Shown: positions 54,097-63,060, counted from the stretch's first letter. The stretch: DNA of 64,000 nt from Bacillus sp. SLBN-46 (GCF_031453555.1 NZ_JAVIZM010000001.1:3169001-3233000), one strand, 5' to 3'. Numbers and translations are program-made. The notes: a model not told the origin generated them from the sequence alone.

Positions 54097-54098
54097 GA

Positions 54099-54875
54099 TT
54101 ATCCATGCCGTATTGGTAAACTAGGAATTATTTCTTCATGGAACCAATTTAGCTCCTTATGAAGACGAACAACCTCTCCAATTACAATCATGCTCGGATT
54201 TGAAACACCTGCTGACTTCACCCGTTCCTCAATCGTTTCAAGTGTTCCAACAACCGTTCTTTGGTCACTTAATGTTCCCCATTGGATCAGAGCGATTGGT
54301 GTCTGAGGAGATTTTCCGTGTTGTATTAATTGATTAATAATCGTCGATAGGTGTGACACTCCCATATAGACACAAAGGGTATCAACCCCTTTTGCCAGGT
54401 GTGACCACTGGTGCTCCGCCGCTAGGTCCCCTGCTTGATGACCAGTAATAAAGGCAAAACTTCTACTCAAAAAACGATGGGTGACAGGAATGCCGGCATA
54501 AGCCGAAGCCGCAATGCCTGCCGTGATTCCTGGAACAACTTCAAAGGGAACTTCATTCCTCAAGCATTCCTCGGCTTCTTCTCCCCCACGGCCGAACACA
54601 AAGGGATCCCCTCCCTTTAAACGAACGACCTGAAGACCCTTTTTCGCATATTTCACTAAAAAATGATTGATCGTTTCTTGCTTCATTGTATGGTAATGTG
54701 GAAGTTTACCACAGTATACCAGTTGGGCTTCTTTTTTTGAATGCTTTAAAAGTTCAGGATTTACCAGCCGGTCATAAAGGATGACATCTGCTTGCTGCAG
54801 GTACCTTAATCCTTTTACTGTAATTAATTCTGGATCACCTGGACCCGCACCCACTAAATACACCTTTCCAACCAC
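54099..54875 (-). CDS. sumT: Uroporphyrinogen-III C-methyltransferase
   Basis: The 258-residue protein has 'VGAGPGDPELITVKGLRYLQ' at the start and 'CVYMGVSHL' and 'PVTHRFLSRSFAFITGH' further on, the SAM-binding parts of SUMT. It makes precorrin-2 from uroporphyrinogen III, the first step of siroheme synthesis. It corresponds to B. subtilis YlnD and follows cysC by 27 bp. Start is GTG with AAAGGATG upstream. Confidence 0.95.
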   Translation of the reverse strand: MVGKVYLVGAGPGDPELITVKGLRYLQQADVILYDRLVNPELLKHSKKEAQLVYCGKLPHYHTMKQETINHFLVKYAKKGLQVVRLKGGDPFVFGRGGEEAEECLRNEVPFEVVPGITAGIAASAYAGIPVTHRFLSRSFAFITGHQAGDLAAEHQWSHLAKGVDTLCVYMGVSHLSTIINQLIQHGKSPQTPIALIQWGTLSDQRTVVGTLETIEERVKSAGVSNPSMIVIGEVVRLHKELNWFHEEIIPSLPIRHG

Positions 54876-54902
54876 GGCTATTCATCCTTTCTATATTACC
54901 AG

Positions 54903-55502
54903 TTAAATAATGTTCTTATCCTGCAAATATCCAAATATTTGTTTTACTGCTTCTTCGACCGTTAATTGATCGGACCTAACCGTGATTTCTGGACGTTCCG
55001 GCGCCTCATATGGTGAGTTGATCCCTGTAAAATCTTTAATTTCACCACGTCGAGCCTTCACATATAACTGTTTAGGGTCACGTCTTTCACATTCTTCAAG
55101 AGGGCAATCGATAAAAACCTCAATAAACTCACCTTCTTGAAACAGCTCGCGAACCTGATCACGGTCCGAACGGAAGGGAGAAATAAACGCAGTCGTCACC
55201 AGGGCTCCACTGTCTACAAACAATTTCGCTACTTCTCCAATTCTCCTAATATTTTCGGTCCGATCATGGTCGGAAAAGCCAAGGTCTTTATTTAAACCAT
55301 GGCGGATATTATCACCGTCCAAAACGTATTCCGTTATACCTTGTCGAAACAATTCGCTAGATACGGCATTGGCAATGGTCGATTTCCCAGAACCTGAGAG
55401 TCCCGTAAACCATAGAACACAGCTGCCATGTCCCTTTTTCAAGCGGCGGTCTTCCTTCGTAATTGTTGCTGCATGCCATGTAATATTTGTTGTTTTAGTC
55501 AT
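54903..55502 (-). CDS. cysC: Adenylyl-sulfate kinase
   Basis: The 199-residue protein has a P-loop at G34-T42 ('GLSGSGKST') and 'FIDCPLEECERRDPKQLYVK' and 'SPYEAPERPEITV', all typical of APS kinases. It phosphorylates APS to PAPS. AGGAGG precedes the ATG. It follows sat by 12 bp, in the order of the B. subtilis cysH operon. Confidence 0.97.
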   Translation of the reverse strand: MTKTTNITWHAATITKEDRRLKKGHGSCVLWFTGLSGSGKSTIANAVSSELFRQGITEYVLDGDNIRHGLNKDLGFSDHDRTENIRRIGEVAKLFVDSGALVTTAFISPFRSDRDQVRELFQEGEFIEVFIDCPLEECERRDPKQLYVKARRGEIKDFTGINSPYEAPERPEITVRSDQLTVEEAVKQIFGYLQDKNII

Positions 55503-55514
55503 TGTTCTGCCTCC

Positions 55515-56666
55515 TTAGACCGTCGTCGTTTCTTTCATTCCTTCAATCAACACTTCTACTACTTCTTTCCGACTGAATGTTGATGGTGGAAGTGTCCCTG
55601 CGCGTAGCATTTCTCTCACCTTTGTTCCTGAAAGAATGACACGGTCTTCGTTGCTGTGTGGGCATGTTTTATCTGAAGCCATACCTTCACATTTGTTGCA
55701 ATAAAAACTATGTTCAAAGAACAGTGGTTTAATGCCAAGTTCTCCTTCTTCAAATTCACTAAAAATCAGCTGTGCATCGTAGGTTCCATAATAATTGCCT
55801 ACACCTGCATGATCGCGTCCGACGATGAAGTGTGTGCAACCAAAGTTTTTACGGGCAATGGCATGAAAAATGGCCTCACGTGGTCCTGCGTAACGCATCG
55901 CTGCCGGATACACACCTAGCTGAACCCGTTCAGTAGGGTAGTAGTTTTCTAGTAACACACGATAGCTTTTTAAACGAACTTCTGCAGGAATGTCGTCAGA
56001 TTTTGTTTCCCCAACTAATGGATTGACGAAGAGTCCATCGACCGTCTCTAGTGCTGCCTTTTGGATGTATTCATGTGCGCGATGGATCGGATTTCTTGTT
56101 TGGAAGCCGACCACTGTTTTCCAGCCTTTTTCTTCAAACAAGGCCCGCGTTTCTATGGGCTCCAACCATACATCTGTGAAAACGCCCTTTTCCGGTTTTT
56201 TAATGAGTGTTACTTCCCCTGCTACGTAAACGGGACCTCTTTCATAAAGACGTCTCACACCTGGGTGAGCTAGTTCAAGTGTTTTATATACCTTTAGTGC
56301 TTCTTTATCTAAGTCCGGTTCATACCATTCAGATACCTTAATGACTCCATAAACCTCATTGTTAAAAATCAACTTTATTTCCTCGCCTACCTTTAATGTG
56401 GCAGCCGTTTCAGTGGAAACAGGTAGTGTGACAGGAATAGACCAAATCGTATTGTCAGCTAGGCGCATGCTTGAAACGACTGATTCATAATCTGCTTTTC
56501 CAAGGAACCCAGTAAGCGGGCTGAATAGTCCAACACCTATTAACTCGAGGTCACTCAAGGCAATAGCATCAATTTCTAGTTCTTTTTCAATAAGTGATAG
56601 ATCTAAATTTGGGTTGTATGCTTGGATTAATTTTCCTCCATGCGGTTTTGGTAAAAATGACAACAA
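55515..56666 (-). CDS. sat: Sulfate adenylyltransferase (ATP sulfurylase)
   Basis: The 383-residue protein has '[17 protein letters not shown]' and '[12 protein letters not shown]', the ATP-binding motifs of ATP sulfurylases, and '[12 protein letters not shown]' at the C-terminus. It makes APS from sulfate and ATP. The TTG start at 56666 is favoured by AAAGGA about 8 nt upstream. It follows cysP by about 80 bp. Confidence 0.96.
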   Translation of the reverse strand: MLSFLPKPHGGKLIQAYNPNLDLSLIEKELEIDAIALSDLELIGVGLFSPLTGFLGKADYESVVSSMRLADNTIWSIPVTLPVSTETAATLKVGEEIKLIFNNEVYGVIKVSEWYEPDLDKEALKVYKTLELAHPGVRRLYERGPVYVAGEVTLIKKPEKGVFTDVWLEPIETRALFEEKGWKTVVGFQTRNPIHRAHEYIQKAALETVDGLFVNPLVGETKSDDIPAEVRLKSYRVLLENYYPTERVQLGVYPAAMRYAGPREAIFHAIARKNFGCTHFIVGRDHAGVGNYYGTYDAQLIFSEFEEGELGIKPLFFEHSFYCNKCEGMASDKTCPHSNEDRVILSGTKVREMLRAGTLPPSTFSRKEVVEVLIEGMKETTTV

Positions 56667-56747
56667 AATCAAATCCTTTCTTTAGTTAACCGTTTTGTCG
56701 GCTACAATTTTTTTTATTTATTAAACTAAGATTCTAATGAAAAATGC

Positions 56748-57815
56748 TTAGTCTTTAGCAACTTCTTGTCTTACGGGAATAGTAGTTTTCTGTTTTTTCA
56801 TTAATGACAGAACCCCAAACACAGAAATTAACGCACCCCCCATGGCGATTATTGGATAAAAATTATGTTCAATGAGTAACTGAATCAGCGTGTACGAAAG
56901 GACCATTGATAAAACAGGTGAAACGATCCAGACTGTAAGCAGTTGAACCACAATATCTTTTTTTAGTACGGCTTTACCGTGTTTCGCAAAGCCAATTCCA
57001 ATAATGGAAGAGGTCGTAATTTGCGTAAGTGGCACAGGGATACCAAACACTGATGCAATCGTCACAATTGTTGCACCAGTACCAGAGATAACGCAGCCTT
57101 CTTCCAGTCTGAGTGTGGTGATTTTTTTTCCATTTGTTTCAAGAACCCGATGACCTAATAGCAAGGCTCCAAGAGCGACGAAGATGCCACCCCAGAGAAT
57201 ACCATCCCCTGTTGAAAGGATGTTGGCACCTACAAGGGGGCCAACCGCATTCGCCACATTGTTCATCCCTGCAGAAAAGGCCTCAAACATACCCATGATT
57301 AACACAAGGACAGATAAAACGGGAACTGCTTTGGATGCTTCCAGCCATTTTTTCAGCTGTTTAATTTTCAACACGTAAGAAGCAATAATGGCGATAATAA
57401 AGGCAACAAATGGAGTCAGGAGCCAAAACAACATAATCCAGACAAGATGACTCACGAATACGGATTGATAAACAATCCCAGCACCGACCACTGAACCAAC
57501 GGCCACTTCACTTGTAGAAAGTGGTATGCCAAATATATTGGCTAAAAACAATGACAAGGCAGCTGATGCTAGAACGATTAAGGCAATTGGAACCGTAAAT
57601 GTACTATTCGGAACAATTCCGCTGCCAATCATTTTGACCACTTCACCACCGCCAAGCCATGCGCCAAAGAACACTGCAAGGGCACAAAGCAGTAATGCCA
57701 GCCTCTTTTTAACTACTCCAGCTCCGTAGGCAATTCCCATCGAAGCGGCAGCCCCGCTAGCTCCTATATTAATTGCGAAAAATAATCCGATTGAAATGGC
57801 AATGATTGTGAGCAA
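56748..57815 (-). CDS. cysP: Sulfate permease of the inorganic phosphate transporter (PiT) family
   Basis: The 355-residue protein has eleven or so helices and two copies of the PiT motif: 'ALFFAINIGASGAAASMGIA'-like at the N-terminus and 'FSAGMNNVANAVGPLVGANI' in the middle. B. subtilis CysP, of nearly equal length and in the same place in the operon, is a sulfate permease. The TTG start at 57815 is set by GGGAGGG 8 nt upstream. It follows cysH by 14 bp. Confidence 0.94.
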   Translation of the reverse strand: MLTIIAISIGLFFAINIGASGAAASMGIAYGAGVVKKRLALLLCALAVFFGAWLGGGEVVKMIGSGIVPNSTFTVPIALIVLASAALSLFLANIFGIPLSTSEVAVGSVVGAGIVYQSVFVSHLVWIMLFWLLTPFVAFIIAIIASYVLKIKQLKKWLEASKAVPVLSVLVLIMGMFEAFSAGMNNVANAVGPLVGANILSTGDGILWGGIFVALGALLLGHRVLETNGKKITTLRLEEGCVISGTGATIVTIASVFGIPVPLTQITTSSIIGIGFAKHGKAVLKKDIVVQLLTVWIVSPVLSMVLSYTLIQLLIEHNFYPIIAMGGALISVFGVLSLMKKQKTTIPVRQEVAKD

Positions 57816-57829
57816 ATGATATGCCCTCC

Positions 57830-58546
57830 CTATTTCGTGTGTAATCCACACTCAGTCTTGCTGCTTCCCGCCCAGCGGCCAGCACGTGAATCTCCATCCG
57901 TCCCAGTCGGCTGTGTACATGGAAAGCATCCGATACTTGGATATCCATGATCATGTAGGGTGTTGTATGGTAAGTCTTTTTCTTTGATGTAGCTCCAAAC
58001 TTCCTCCCAGGTCCAATGGATTAAGGGACAGATTTTGATATTTTGAAATTTGTCATCCTTATTGATAAACTCTGTAGTTGCTCTTGTTGGTGATTGCTCT
58101 CTGCGAAGCCCCGATATCCATGCTTGCTTTGCTGTTAATGTTTCTCGTAACGGAATGACCTTCCGAATATTGCAGCATTGGCCGGAATCACGTTTCCATA
58201 AGGCTGATCCATATTGTGCTGCTTGTTCATCAAGCGTAAGGTTTGGGAGTTTTCGCTCAATTTTCAAGCTAGGAAATCGGGCTTCTATCTTGTCAATGAC
58301 TTCATAGGTTTCGGGAAAGTGTAAACCTGTATCTAAAAAAACAATATGTGCATCGGGCTTAATTTGTTGGATTAAGTCAATTAACACGATGGCTTCTGCT
58401 CCAAAGCTTGATGCATACACAAGTTCTTGTTCAGGATAGCTGCTGTATGCCCACTCTAAAACGGAACGCGCTCCTTTGGTTTCATCCTCATATGAAAATG
58501 TATCTGATATTTCACGCCAATTTTGATAAGTTACTGTAGTCGTCAT
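57830..58546 (-). CDS. cysH: Phosphoadenylyl/adenylyl-sulfate reductase
   Basis: The 238-residue protein carries the [4Fe-4S] cysteines of APS-type reductases, 'CCNIRKV' and 'CFPCTQP', as well as the C-terminal 'ECGLH' cysteine that attacks sulfur. It reduces APS, and PAPS in Bacillus, to sulfite using thioredoxin. The ATG at 58546 has AAAAGGAGG upstream. A terminator from the yezD unit lies about 65 bp before its start. Confidence 0.97.
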   Translation of the reverse strand: MTTTVTYQNWREISDTFSYEDETKGARSVLEWAYSSYPEQELVYASSFGAEAIVLIDLIQQIKPDAHIVFLDTGLHFPETYEVIDKIEARFPSLKIERKLPNLTLDEQAAQYGSALWKRDSGQCCNIRKVIPLRETLTAKQAWISGLRREQSPTRATTEFINKDDKFQNIKICPLIHWTWEEVWSYIKEKDLPYNTLHDHGYPSIGCFPCTQPTGTDGDSRAGRWAGSSKTECGLHTK

Positions 58547-58612
58547 CGCTACAGGCCTCCTTTTCATTCGTAAAAATAAGTTGATTCTTTTTTGCTCCGC
58601 CTTTTTCAATAG

Positions 58613-58652
58613 AAAAAGGCGGTCTCCTTTTAAGTAATAGTGGAGACCGCCT
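58613..58652 (-). terminator. Strong terminator between yezD and cysH
   Basis: GGCGGTCTCC and GGAGACCGCC form a 10-bp GC-rich stem with a 14-nt loop and a run of five T. It ends 66 nt before the cysH start codon, so cysH is either under its own promoter or reached by read-through. Confidence 0.9.
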
Positions 58653-58665
58653 CTAGTTTGTCTAG

Positions 58666-58821
58666 TCAGCGATTTTTATTTGATTGGATACGGACCTTTT
58701 CAATTTTTTCAAGTTGCACAATCTTGCCATCCTGGACAACTAGTGTAATTGAACCAAATTGTAAGGTTTCGAGCATTTTCTCAAGCTGAGCGAAGAGTTC
58801 TTCCTTTTCATTTTCTTTCAG
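58666..58821 (-). CDS. yezD: YezD-family small protein with probable CTG start
   Basis: The 51-residue protein contains '[20 protein letters not shown]' and 'IEKVRI', the DUF2292/YezD signature. YezD proteins are often encoded at sulfur assimilation loci. There is no in-frame ATG, GTG or TTG at a suitable place. A CTG lies 8 nt after AAGGGGGG, and I take it as start (first residue Met). It is the first gene of the sulfur locus and is followed by a strong terminator. Confidence 0.72.
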   Translation of the reverse strand: MKENEKEELFAQLEKMLETLQFGSITLVVQDGKIVQLEKIEKVRIQSNKNR

Positions 58822-58900
58822 TTGGTTCGCCCCCCTTTTATCAATCCAGGAAGATTTTATTTATTTAATAATTTTATAATTTATTGAAATTAATCCTACC

Positions 58901-58910
58901 ATACCTATAG
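58901..58910. promoter_or_regulatory. ACCTATAGGT palindrome upstream of yezD
   Basis: This 10-bp palindrome lies 80 bp before the yezD start. Its CCTAT-A-GG core recalls the CCTATTGG sites upstream of sirB, suggesting one regulator for both ends of the locus. Confidence 0.4.
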
Positions 58911-58989
58911 GTTTTATGTAAATGAAAAAATTTAATTTTTTGTATATTAATTTTTGCACCTTTTTACATCTTGTAATTAAAGTCAAAAG

Positions 58990-59042
58990 CGACAAAAAAA
59001 TAAGCGTCCAAATCCGATATTACACCGTTTTGGACGCCTATT
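58990..59042 (-). terminator. Terminator of the small acidic protein gene
   Basis: GGCGTCCAAA and TTTGGACGC pair across a 16-nt loop, followed by TTATTTTTTT on the minus strand. Confidence 0.85.
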
Positions 59043-59100
59043 ATCAATGTCTTTATGACTAGTTTTACCTTTGAAATTAAGGGTGAATGGGCCTAGGTGA

Positions 59101-59286
59101 TTAAAGCAATGGTTTCCCTGCATCTGGAGAAAGATTTGGATCGCCTTTCCCAACAATAATCGAGCTTTCTGCCTGAATATCATTATCTTCCAAGTTTGCT
59201 TCTACATTGTTGGCCGTTTTACTAGCCGTATCTTCTTTCACCTTATTATTGAGTTCTTGTGGTAACATCTTTTCTTCCTTGTTCAT
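59101..59286 (-). CDS. Small acidic hypothetical protein
   Basis: The 61-residue protein ('PQELNNKVKEDTASKTANNV' in the N-terminal half, 'IVGKGDPNLSPDAGKPLL' at the end) is polar, Asn/Asp/Glu-rich and probably disordered. AAAGGATGG precedes the ATG and a clear terminator follows, which supports a real gene. No family is recognised. Confidence 0.6.
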   Translation of the reverse strand: MNKEEKMLPQELNNKVKEDTASKTANNVEANLEDNDIQAESSIIVGKGDPNLSPDAGKPLL

Positions 59287-59344
59287 AATAACACCATCCT
59301 TTAAGAGGTAGTGTTGGTTAATCCTTTCGAACTATACATTTATA

Positions 59345-59845
59345 TTAACTAACCTTCTTATTAATCTTTCTTGCTGCCGCGAGATTAACAACTTGTTCCG
59401 CATGTTCTTGACCAATAATCACATTTTCTTTTACCATTCCCGCGATGAGTAAGTCCTTTTTCATTTTTTGTAAAAGTAAGTCTTTAAAAAGGACCGAACG
59501 ATTTGGGGCTATTTTAGCGGCTATGTTCCATAACCAACTCTCCATATGAATACTGATTGCTTTTTTTCTTAAATCTTCCGAAACATTCTTCATACTTAAA
59601 CTTCTTATTGGTTTTCGGTCTGTAGTAGCTGTCATTAATTTGCGCTTGTATTGGATGATGTTTAAGTATACCTCACCTAACAGTTCAGAAACGGTATCTG
59701 TTTCAGTCATTAATTTTTCATTAATCAGTTCGAACTTAATCTTTTCTAGGAGTAAATCCCTAAAAAACTTAGATCTATTGGTCTCTATCTGCTCAACTAA
59801 TTCCCACATCCAACATTCAAGGTTGAGACTGACCGATTTTTTCAT
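59345..59845 (-). CDS. Protein with two ribbon-helix-helix-like repeats
   Basis: The 166-residue protein contains two similar segments, K2-N42 ('KKSVSLNLECWMWELVEQIE' then 'TNRSKFFRDLLLEKIK') and K94-I134 ('KKAISIHMESWLWNIAAKIA' then 'PNRSVLFKDLLLQKMK'). Each has a beta-strand, a helix, an NRS turn and a second helix, as in ribbon-helix-helix DNA-binding proteins that dimerise to act. Two in one chain could form an intramolecular dimer. It is not a family I can name. GAGGTGAG precedes the ATG. Confidence 0.65.
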   Translation of the reverse strand: MKKSVSLNLECWMWELVEQIETNRSKFFRDLLLEKIKFELINEKLMTETDTVSELLGEVYLNIIQYKRKLMTATTDRKPIRSLSMKNVSEDLRKKAISIHMESWLWNIAAKIAPNRSVLFKDLLLQKMKKDLLIAGMVKENVIIGQEHAEQVVNLAAARKINKKVS

Positions 59846-59901
59846 GTGATTCTCACCTCGATCGAAATTTGGTCATTCAAACCAAACTTATTTGTAAAAA
59901 T

Positions 59902-60045
59902 CTATCTAAAAAAACGATGCATGGAAATTTGTTGATCTCTATTTTTGTCGTAGAGCTTTTCAACTTCTTCTTGATGACAAGCTTCTTGTAGACTGAGCGT
60001 CCGTTTTTTTATGGTTATCGAAAGGAATAAAATATTGATGGTCAT
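59902..60045 (-). CDS. YrzI-family small protein
   Basis: The 47-residue protein begins 'MTINILFLSITIKKRTLSLQ' and ends 'RDQQISMHRFFR'. It has the hydrophobic start followed by a basic, Glu-rich part of the YrzI-type proteins found in Bacillus. GAAGGAG precedes the ATG. Role unknown; relatives are called sporulation-associated. Confidence 0.68.
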   Translation of the reverse strand: MTINILFLSITIKKRTLSLQEACHQEEVEKLYDKNRDQQISMHRFFR

Positions 60046-60188
60046 TTTACCACTCCTTCACTCTTAAGTGTATTCTTTTATTTGATGTCCTTAGTATAGA
60101 AAAACTTAGGAAAAACTTAATCATCCTCAAGGCGAAAGTTCCCTACAATCTTAGACCTATTTATTTTTCAGTCTTTGGTCGCATATTT

Positions 60189-60206
60189 AAAACGACCAGT
60201 CAGTTT
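60189..60206. promoter_or_regulatory. GACCAGTC-containing TetR-type operator candidate
   Basis: AACGACCAGTCAGTTT has a near-palindromic core of the kind bound by several TetR-family repressors. It lies between a TetR gene at 60366 and the YrzI-like gene. Binding is inferred only from resemblance. Confidence 0.3.
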
Positions 60207-60328
60207 ACTTTATTATATTTACCTTTTTGAATAATTGTCAATTTAATACACCTACAATTGAAAAATATTTTCACTATTCATTTTTATTGAATTTTAGAAC
60301 CCCATGATGGATTCCATAGCTTTAGACG

Positions 60329-60358
60329 AAGAAAAGACAAGAATGGTTTCTTGTTTTT
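60329..60358 (-). terminator. Terminator of the TetR gene
   Basis: CAAGAA and TTCTTG form a short stem with T runs on both sides, just after the TetR stop codon. Confidence 0.6.
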
Positions 60359-60365
60359 TCCAATT

Positions 60366-60977
60366 TTATGCTTTTATTTTTTCTAGAAACATTTGTTTCA
60401 TTTCAGTTAAGACTTGTTTAAAAGGGTAATCTGTATAAACAGACTGTACTGTAACTCCATTAATCATCGACCAAAATAAGTCTGCCATTACTTCTGGGTG
60501 AAGGTTTTTCTTGATTTCGCCTGATTCTTGGCCCTCTTTGATAATCCCAGCAAGCAGGTCGACAAAATACTGGTTTCTACGGTCCGTTAATTTTTCTGCT
60601 AATTCAGGGTGCCTTGAGGCATGGAGCTTAAATTCATCATGAACGATAAATTTCCCCTTAATTTCTTTATCAGAAAAGTCAACCAATAAATATAAGTTAA
60701 ATAAAAAATCGATTTTTTCAATGGCACTATCGTAAGTTTCAAGATCCTTCACTAGACTTTCATACGTTTCTTTTGTGTCTGTACTCATTAATTCTAAGTA
60801 TATCTCATCTTTACTTTTAAAATAGTTATAAATTGCCCCTTTGCTTATCCCTGAATGCCCCACAATATCATCGATGGTAGCCACTTGGAACCCCTTCTTT
60901 GCAAAACAAACTAGCGCACTTGCCAGAATCTCCTTCTTTTTCTTCTCTTTATGTGAGTCTGAAACAATTGGCGGCAT
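60366..60977 (-). CDS. TetR/AcrR-family transcriptional regulator
   Basis: The 203-residue protein starts with a TetR helix-turn-helix ('ILASALVCFAKKGFQVATID' to 'GISKGAIYNYFKSKDEIY') and has a ligand-binding helical domain. Ligand unknown; fatty-acid or drug sensing are typical. GGAGGT precedes the ATG. It is divergent from the propeller-LysM gene by about 240 bp, so that gene is one possible target. Confidence 0.92.
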   Translation of the reverse strand: MPPIVSDSHKEKKKKEILASALVCFAKKGFQVATIDDIVGHSGISKGAIYNYFKSKDEIYLELMSTDTKETYESLVKDLETYDSAIEKIDFLFNLYLLVDFSDKEIKGKFIVHDEFKLHASRHPELAEKLTDRRNQYFVDLLAGIIKEGQESGEIKKNLHPEVMADLFWSMINGVTVQSVYTDYPFKQVLTEMKQMFLEKIKA

Positions 60978-61213
60978 TTATTTACCTCCGTTCTAAAAAA
61001 ATTAAATGAAATCATTTACAAGTATCTTAATTTTAATTAAAACATAGATGACCTACTTAAAAAAGACTATTTAGTCTAAATAATATTTCTTACTAGATAA
61101 AATAGGTTTTCCTTCATTTACACTAAGAAAAACATACCAACAACGTTTGTTACATATTCACTGCCAAAAACATCCACTCTAAAAAGGTAAAATTACAATG
61201 AAAGGAGCCATTT

Positions 61214-62875
61214 ATGAAGAGGATTATTCAATTCTTCATAGCTGTTTTAATCTTCTTTGGAGTGCCACTTTCCACTCTTGCAAGCGATAGCTGGCCATTA
61301 TCCCAAGGGACACCGCAGCAAACAAATTATAAAAAAGTCACATTATCAAATGAACTATTTTTAAAGCATGAAATGGATTTACAGTCTATTGGCAACCCGA
61401 GAAAAATGTTAGTGAACGACCAAATTCTTTATACTTTAGATTCTGATGGGAAGAAGATGTCTGCTTTTTCACTCGAGACCAAGGCTGTTAAATGGGAATT
61501 TGCTCCCCCTAACGGAAACATTATTCTTGATTTTGTAATCTTTAATGGAAATATCGCAGTAGCAACAACTGACCGAACCTATCTAGTCAAGGATGAAGGG
61601 TTTAATAAGTCCATTGTATGGGAGAAAGATGTTGGTGGTAATAATCTTAACTTTGATGATTTATCCATTTTTGTTGCCAATAACAATGTGATTCATTCAT
61701 TAAATGGGCAAACAGGTGAACTAAAATGGAGCAATACAATGCCTGCTGCTACAGTGATACAGGGTACCATTTCGATTTCATTCGACAAGGTTTATGCGAT
61801 TACTGAGCCCCGGCTGGAAACAGGGCGAAAATTATTTGCCCTTTCAAAAGCAACTGGAGGAATAGTTTGGACCTCTAGTTTCCCAGACTTTGCAATGATT
61901 CCTTTAGTTCTAGGCGATAAAATCTTTATTTCAGGACAGCCTATGCTGTTAGCCTTTAATGCAAGTAATGGTGCCTATGCATGGAGAAAAACGCCTGAAA
62001 AAGGATTTACCGGATTATACCGGTATGACATATCAGCCAGCGAAGATACCGTATTTGGTAGAACGGGCGCAGGGATGTTAATGGGGTACACGATGGCAGG
62101 GGATGTGAAATTTAATGTTCGTTTTGCCGTAAAAGATCCCGTTGGTACAACTGGTTCGTTTTCTAGAGGTCCTCTACTTGTGACAAGTAACCAGCTCATT
62201 TTGGAATATCAAGGAAATCTTGAATTTTATGATACAGCAACCGGTAATCATGAGCATACCATTACAATTCCAAATGTGAAGCTCGAACCTGTCCTTGTAA
62301 CTGAGCATTATTTAATTGCTAGGTCCTCGAGTAAGCTTCATATATTTGCTCCGCCTGCTGATTCTCAGTACGTGGACCCTGATGGAAATGTACAGCCAGA
62401 ACAGCCAAATGCACCGGACCCAGTACCGCCACAGCAAATGATCTATGTGGTTAAGTCGGGAGATACACTATGGAAAATTGCTAACCAATTTGGAACAACC
62501 GTACAAAATATTGCAGAATTGAATAAGCTTGATCCTAATGTCTACCTATGGGTTGGTCAAAATCTCACTGTTCCAAAGCCACAGAAAACTCATATCGTCC
62601 AAGCGGGAGATACGTTGTGGAAGATTAGCAACCAGTACGGAATTACCATTACGATGGTAATGGAAGCTAATAAACTGCCATCGAGTGAAATTTGGGTTGG
62701 ACAGCGACTAATAATTCCAGAACTAGCGGCTACAGTTAAAACACATACAGTCATAGCCGGTGATACCCTATGGAAAATAGCCAACCAATATGGCACTACC
62801 ATCCAAGCAATTGTTGATAAAAATAACCTCCCGAACACAAACATTTGGGTAGGCCAAAAACTACTAATTCCATAA
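61214..62875 (+). CDS. Secreted beta-propeller protein with three LysM domains
   Basis: The 553-residue protein has a signal peptide (about 1-24) and a PQQ-like repeat region (about 30-395, with 'LFVLSGK'-type blade ends such as 'LNGQTGELKWS' and 'LSKATGGIVWT'). Three LysM domains follow, at about 410-455, 459-503 and 510-553 ('SGDTLWKIANQFGTTVQNIA' and two similar), which bind peptidoglycan. It should be held to the cell wall through LysM and present a propeller to the outside, perhaps for protein contacts. AAAGGAG precedes the ATG. Confidence 0.9.
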   Translation: MKRIIQFFIAVLIFFGVPLSTLASDSWPLSQGTPQQTNYKKVTLSNELFLKHEMDLQSIGNPRKMLVNDQILYTLDSDGKKMSAFSLETKAVKWEFAPPNGNIILDFVIFNGNIAVATTDRTYLVKDEGFNKSIVWEKDVGGNNLNFDDLSIFVANNNVIHSLNGQTGELKWSNTMPAATVIQGTISISFDKVYAITEPRLETGRKLFALSKATGGIVWTSSFPDFAMIPLVLGDKIFISGQPMLLAFNASNGAYAWRKTPEKGFTGLYRYDISASEDTVFGRTGAGMLMGYTMAGDVKFNVRFAVKDPVGTTGSFSRGPLLVTSNQLILEYQGNLEFYDTATGNHEHTITIPNVKLEPVLVTEHYLIARSSSKLHIFAPPADSQYVDPDGNVQPEQPNAPDPVPPQQMIYVVKSGDTLWKIANQFGTTVQNIAELNKLDPNVYLWVGQNLTVPKPQKTHIVQAGDTLWKISNQYGITITMVMEANKLPSSEIWVGQRLIIPELAATVKTHTVIAGDTLWKIANQYGTTIQAIVDKNNLPNTNIWVGQKLLIP

Positions 62876-62879
62876 GAAA

Positions 62880-62993
62880 AAGCGCAAGCGCCTTGATCAG
62901 CCCCGACAGGCAATTGTTCTTCTGCAAGAAAATTTGCTCTTTGACTTTTATTGCAGAAGGTTATTTGACGAGGGCTAGGCGCTGGAGCTGGAC
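62880..62993 (+). repeat. Dispersed Bacillus-type palindromic element
   Basis: The ends AGCGCAAGCGCC and GGCGCTGGAGC, with inner CAGCCC / GGGCTAG and an apical stem CTTCTGCAA / TTGCAGAAG, make a long hairpin of about 114 nt. I recognise this pattern as a repeat scattered in many Bacillaceae genomes, often between genes. It may be a non-autonomous mobile element or a remnant of one; only one copy is in the window. Confidence 0.75.
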
Positions 62994-63026
62994 AATTCTC
63001 TATACATTCTGATTAATTAACAAGCA

Positions 63027-63060
63027 ACAGTGTCCGCCTGAGGTGGACACTGTCTTTTTA
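63027..63060 (+). terminator. Terminator after the propeller-LysM gene
   Basis: ACAGTGTCC and GGACACTGT form a 9-bp stem and are followed by CTTTTTA. It lies after the dispersed element, so it may serve both strands. Confidence 0.85.

Noticed and set aside
58610..59000. S-box (SAM) or T-box leader upstream of cysH/yezD
   Set aside because: No S-box or T-box motif (GGCCCGATGAA-like or TGGNACCGCG-like) is visible. Only a terminator and a short palindrome were found.
58983..59183. A 66-codon reading frame on the minus strand
   Set aside because: It runs into the terminator of the neighbouring gene at 59101-59286 and overlaps that better-supported gene in another frame.
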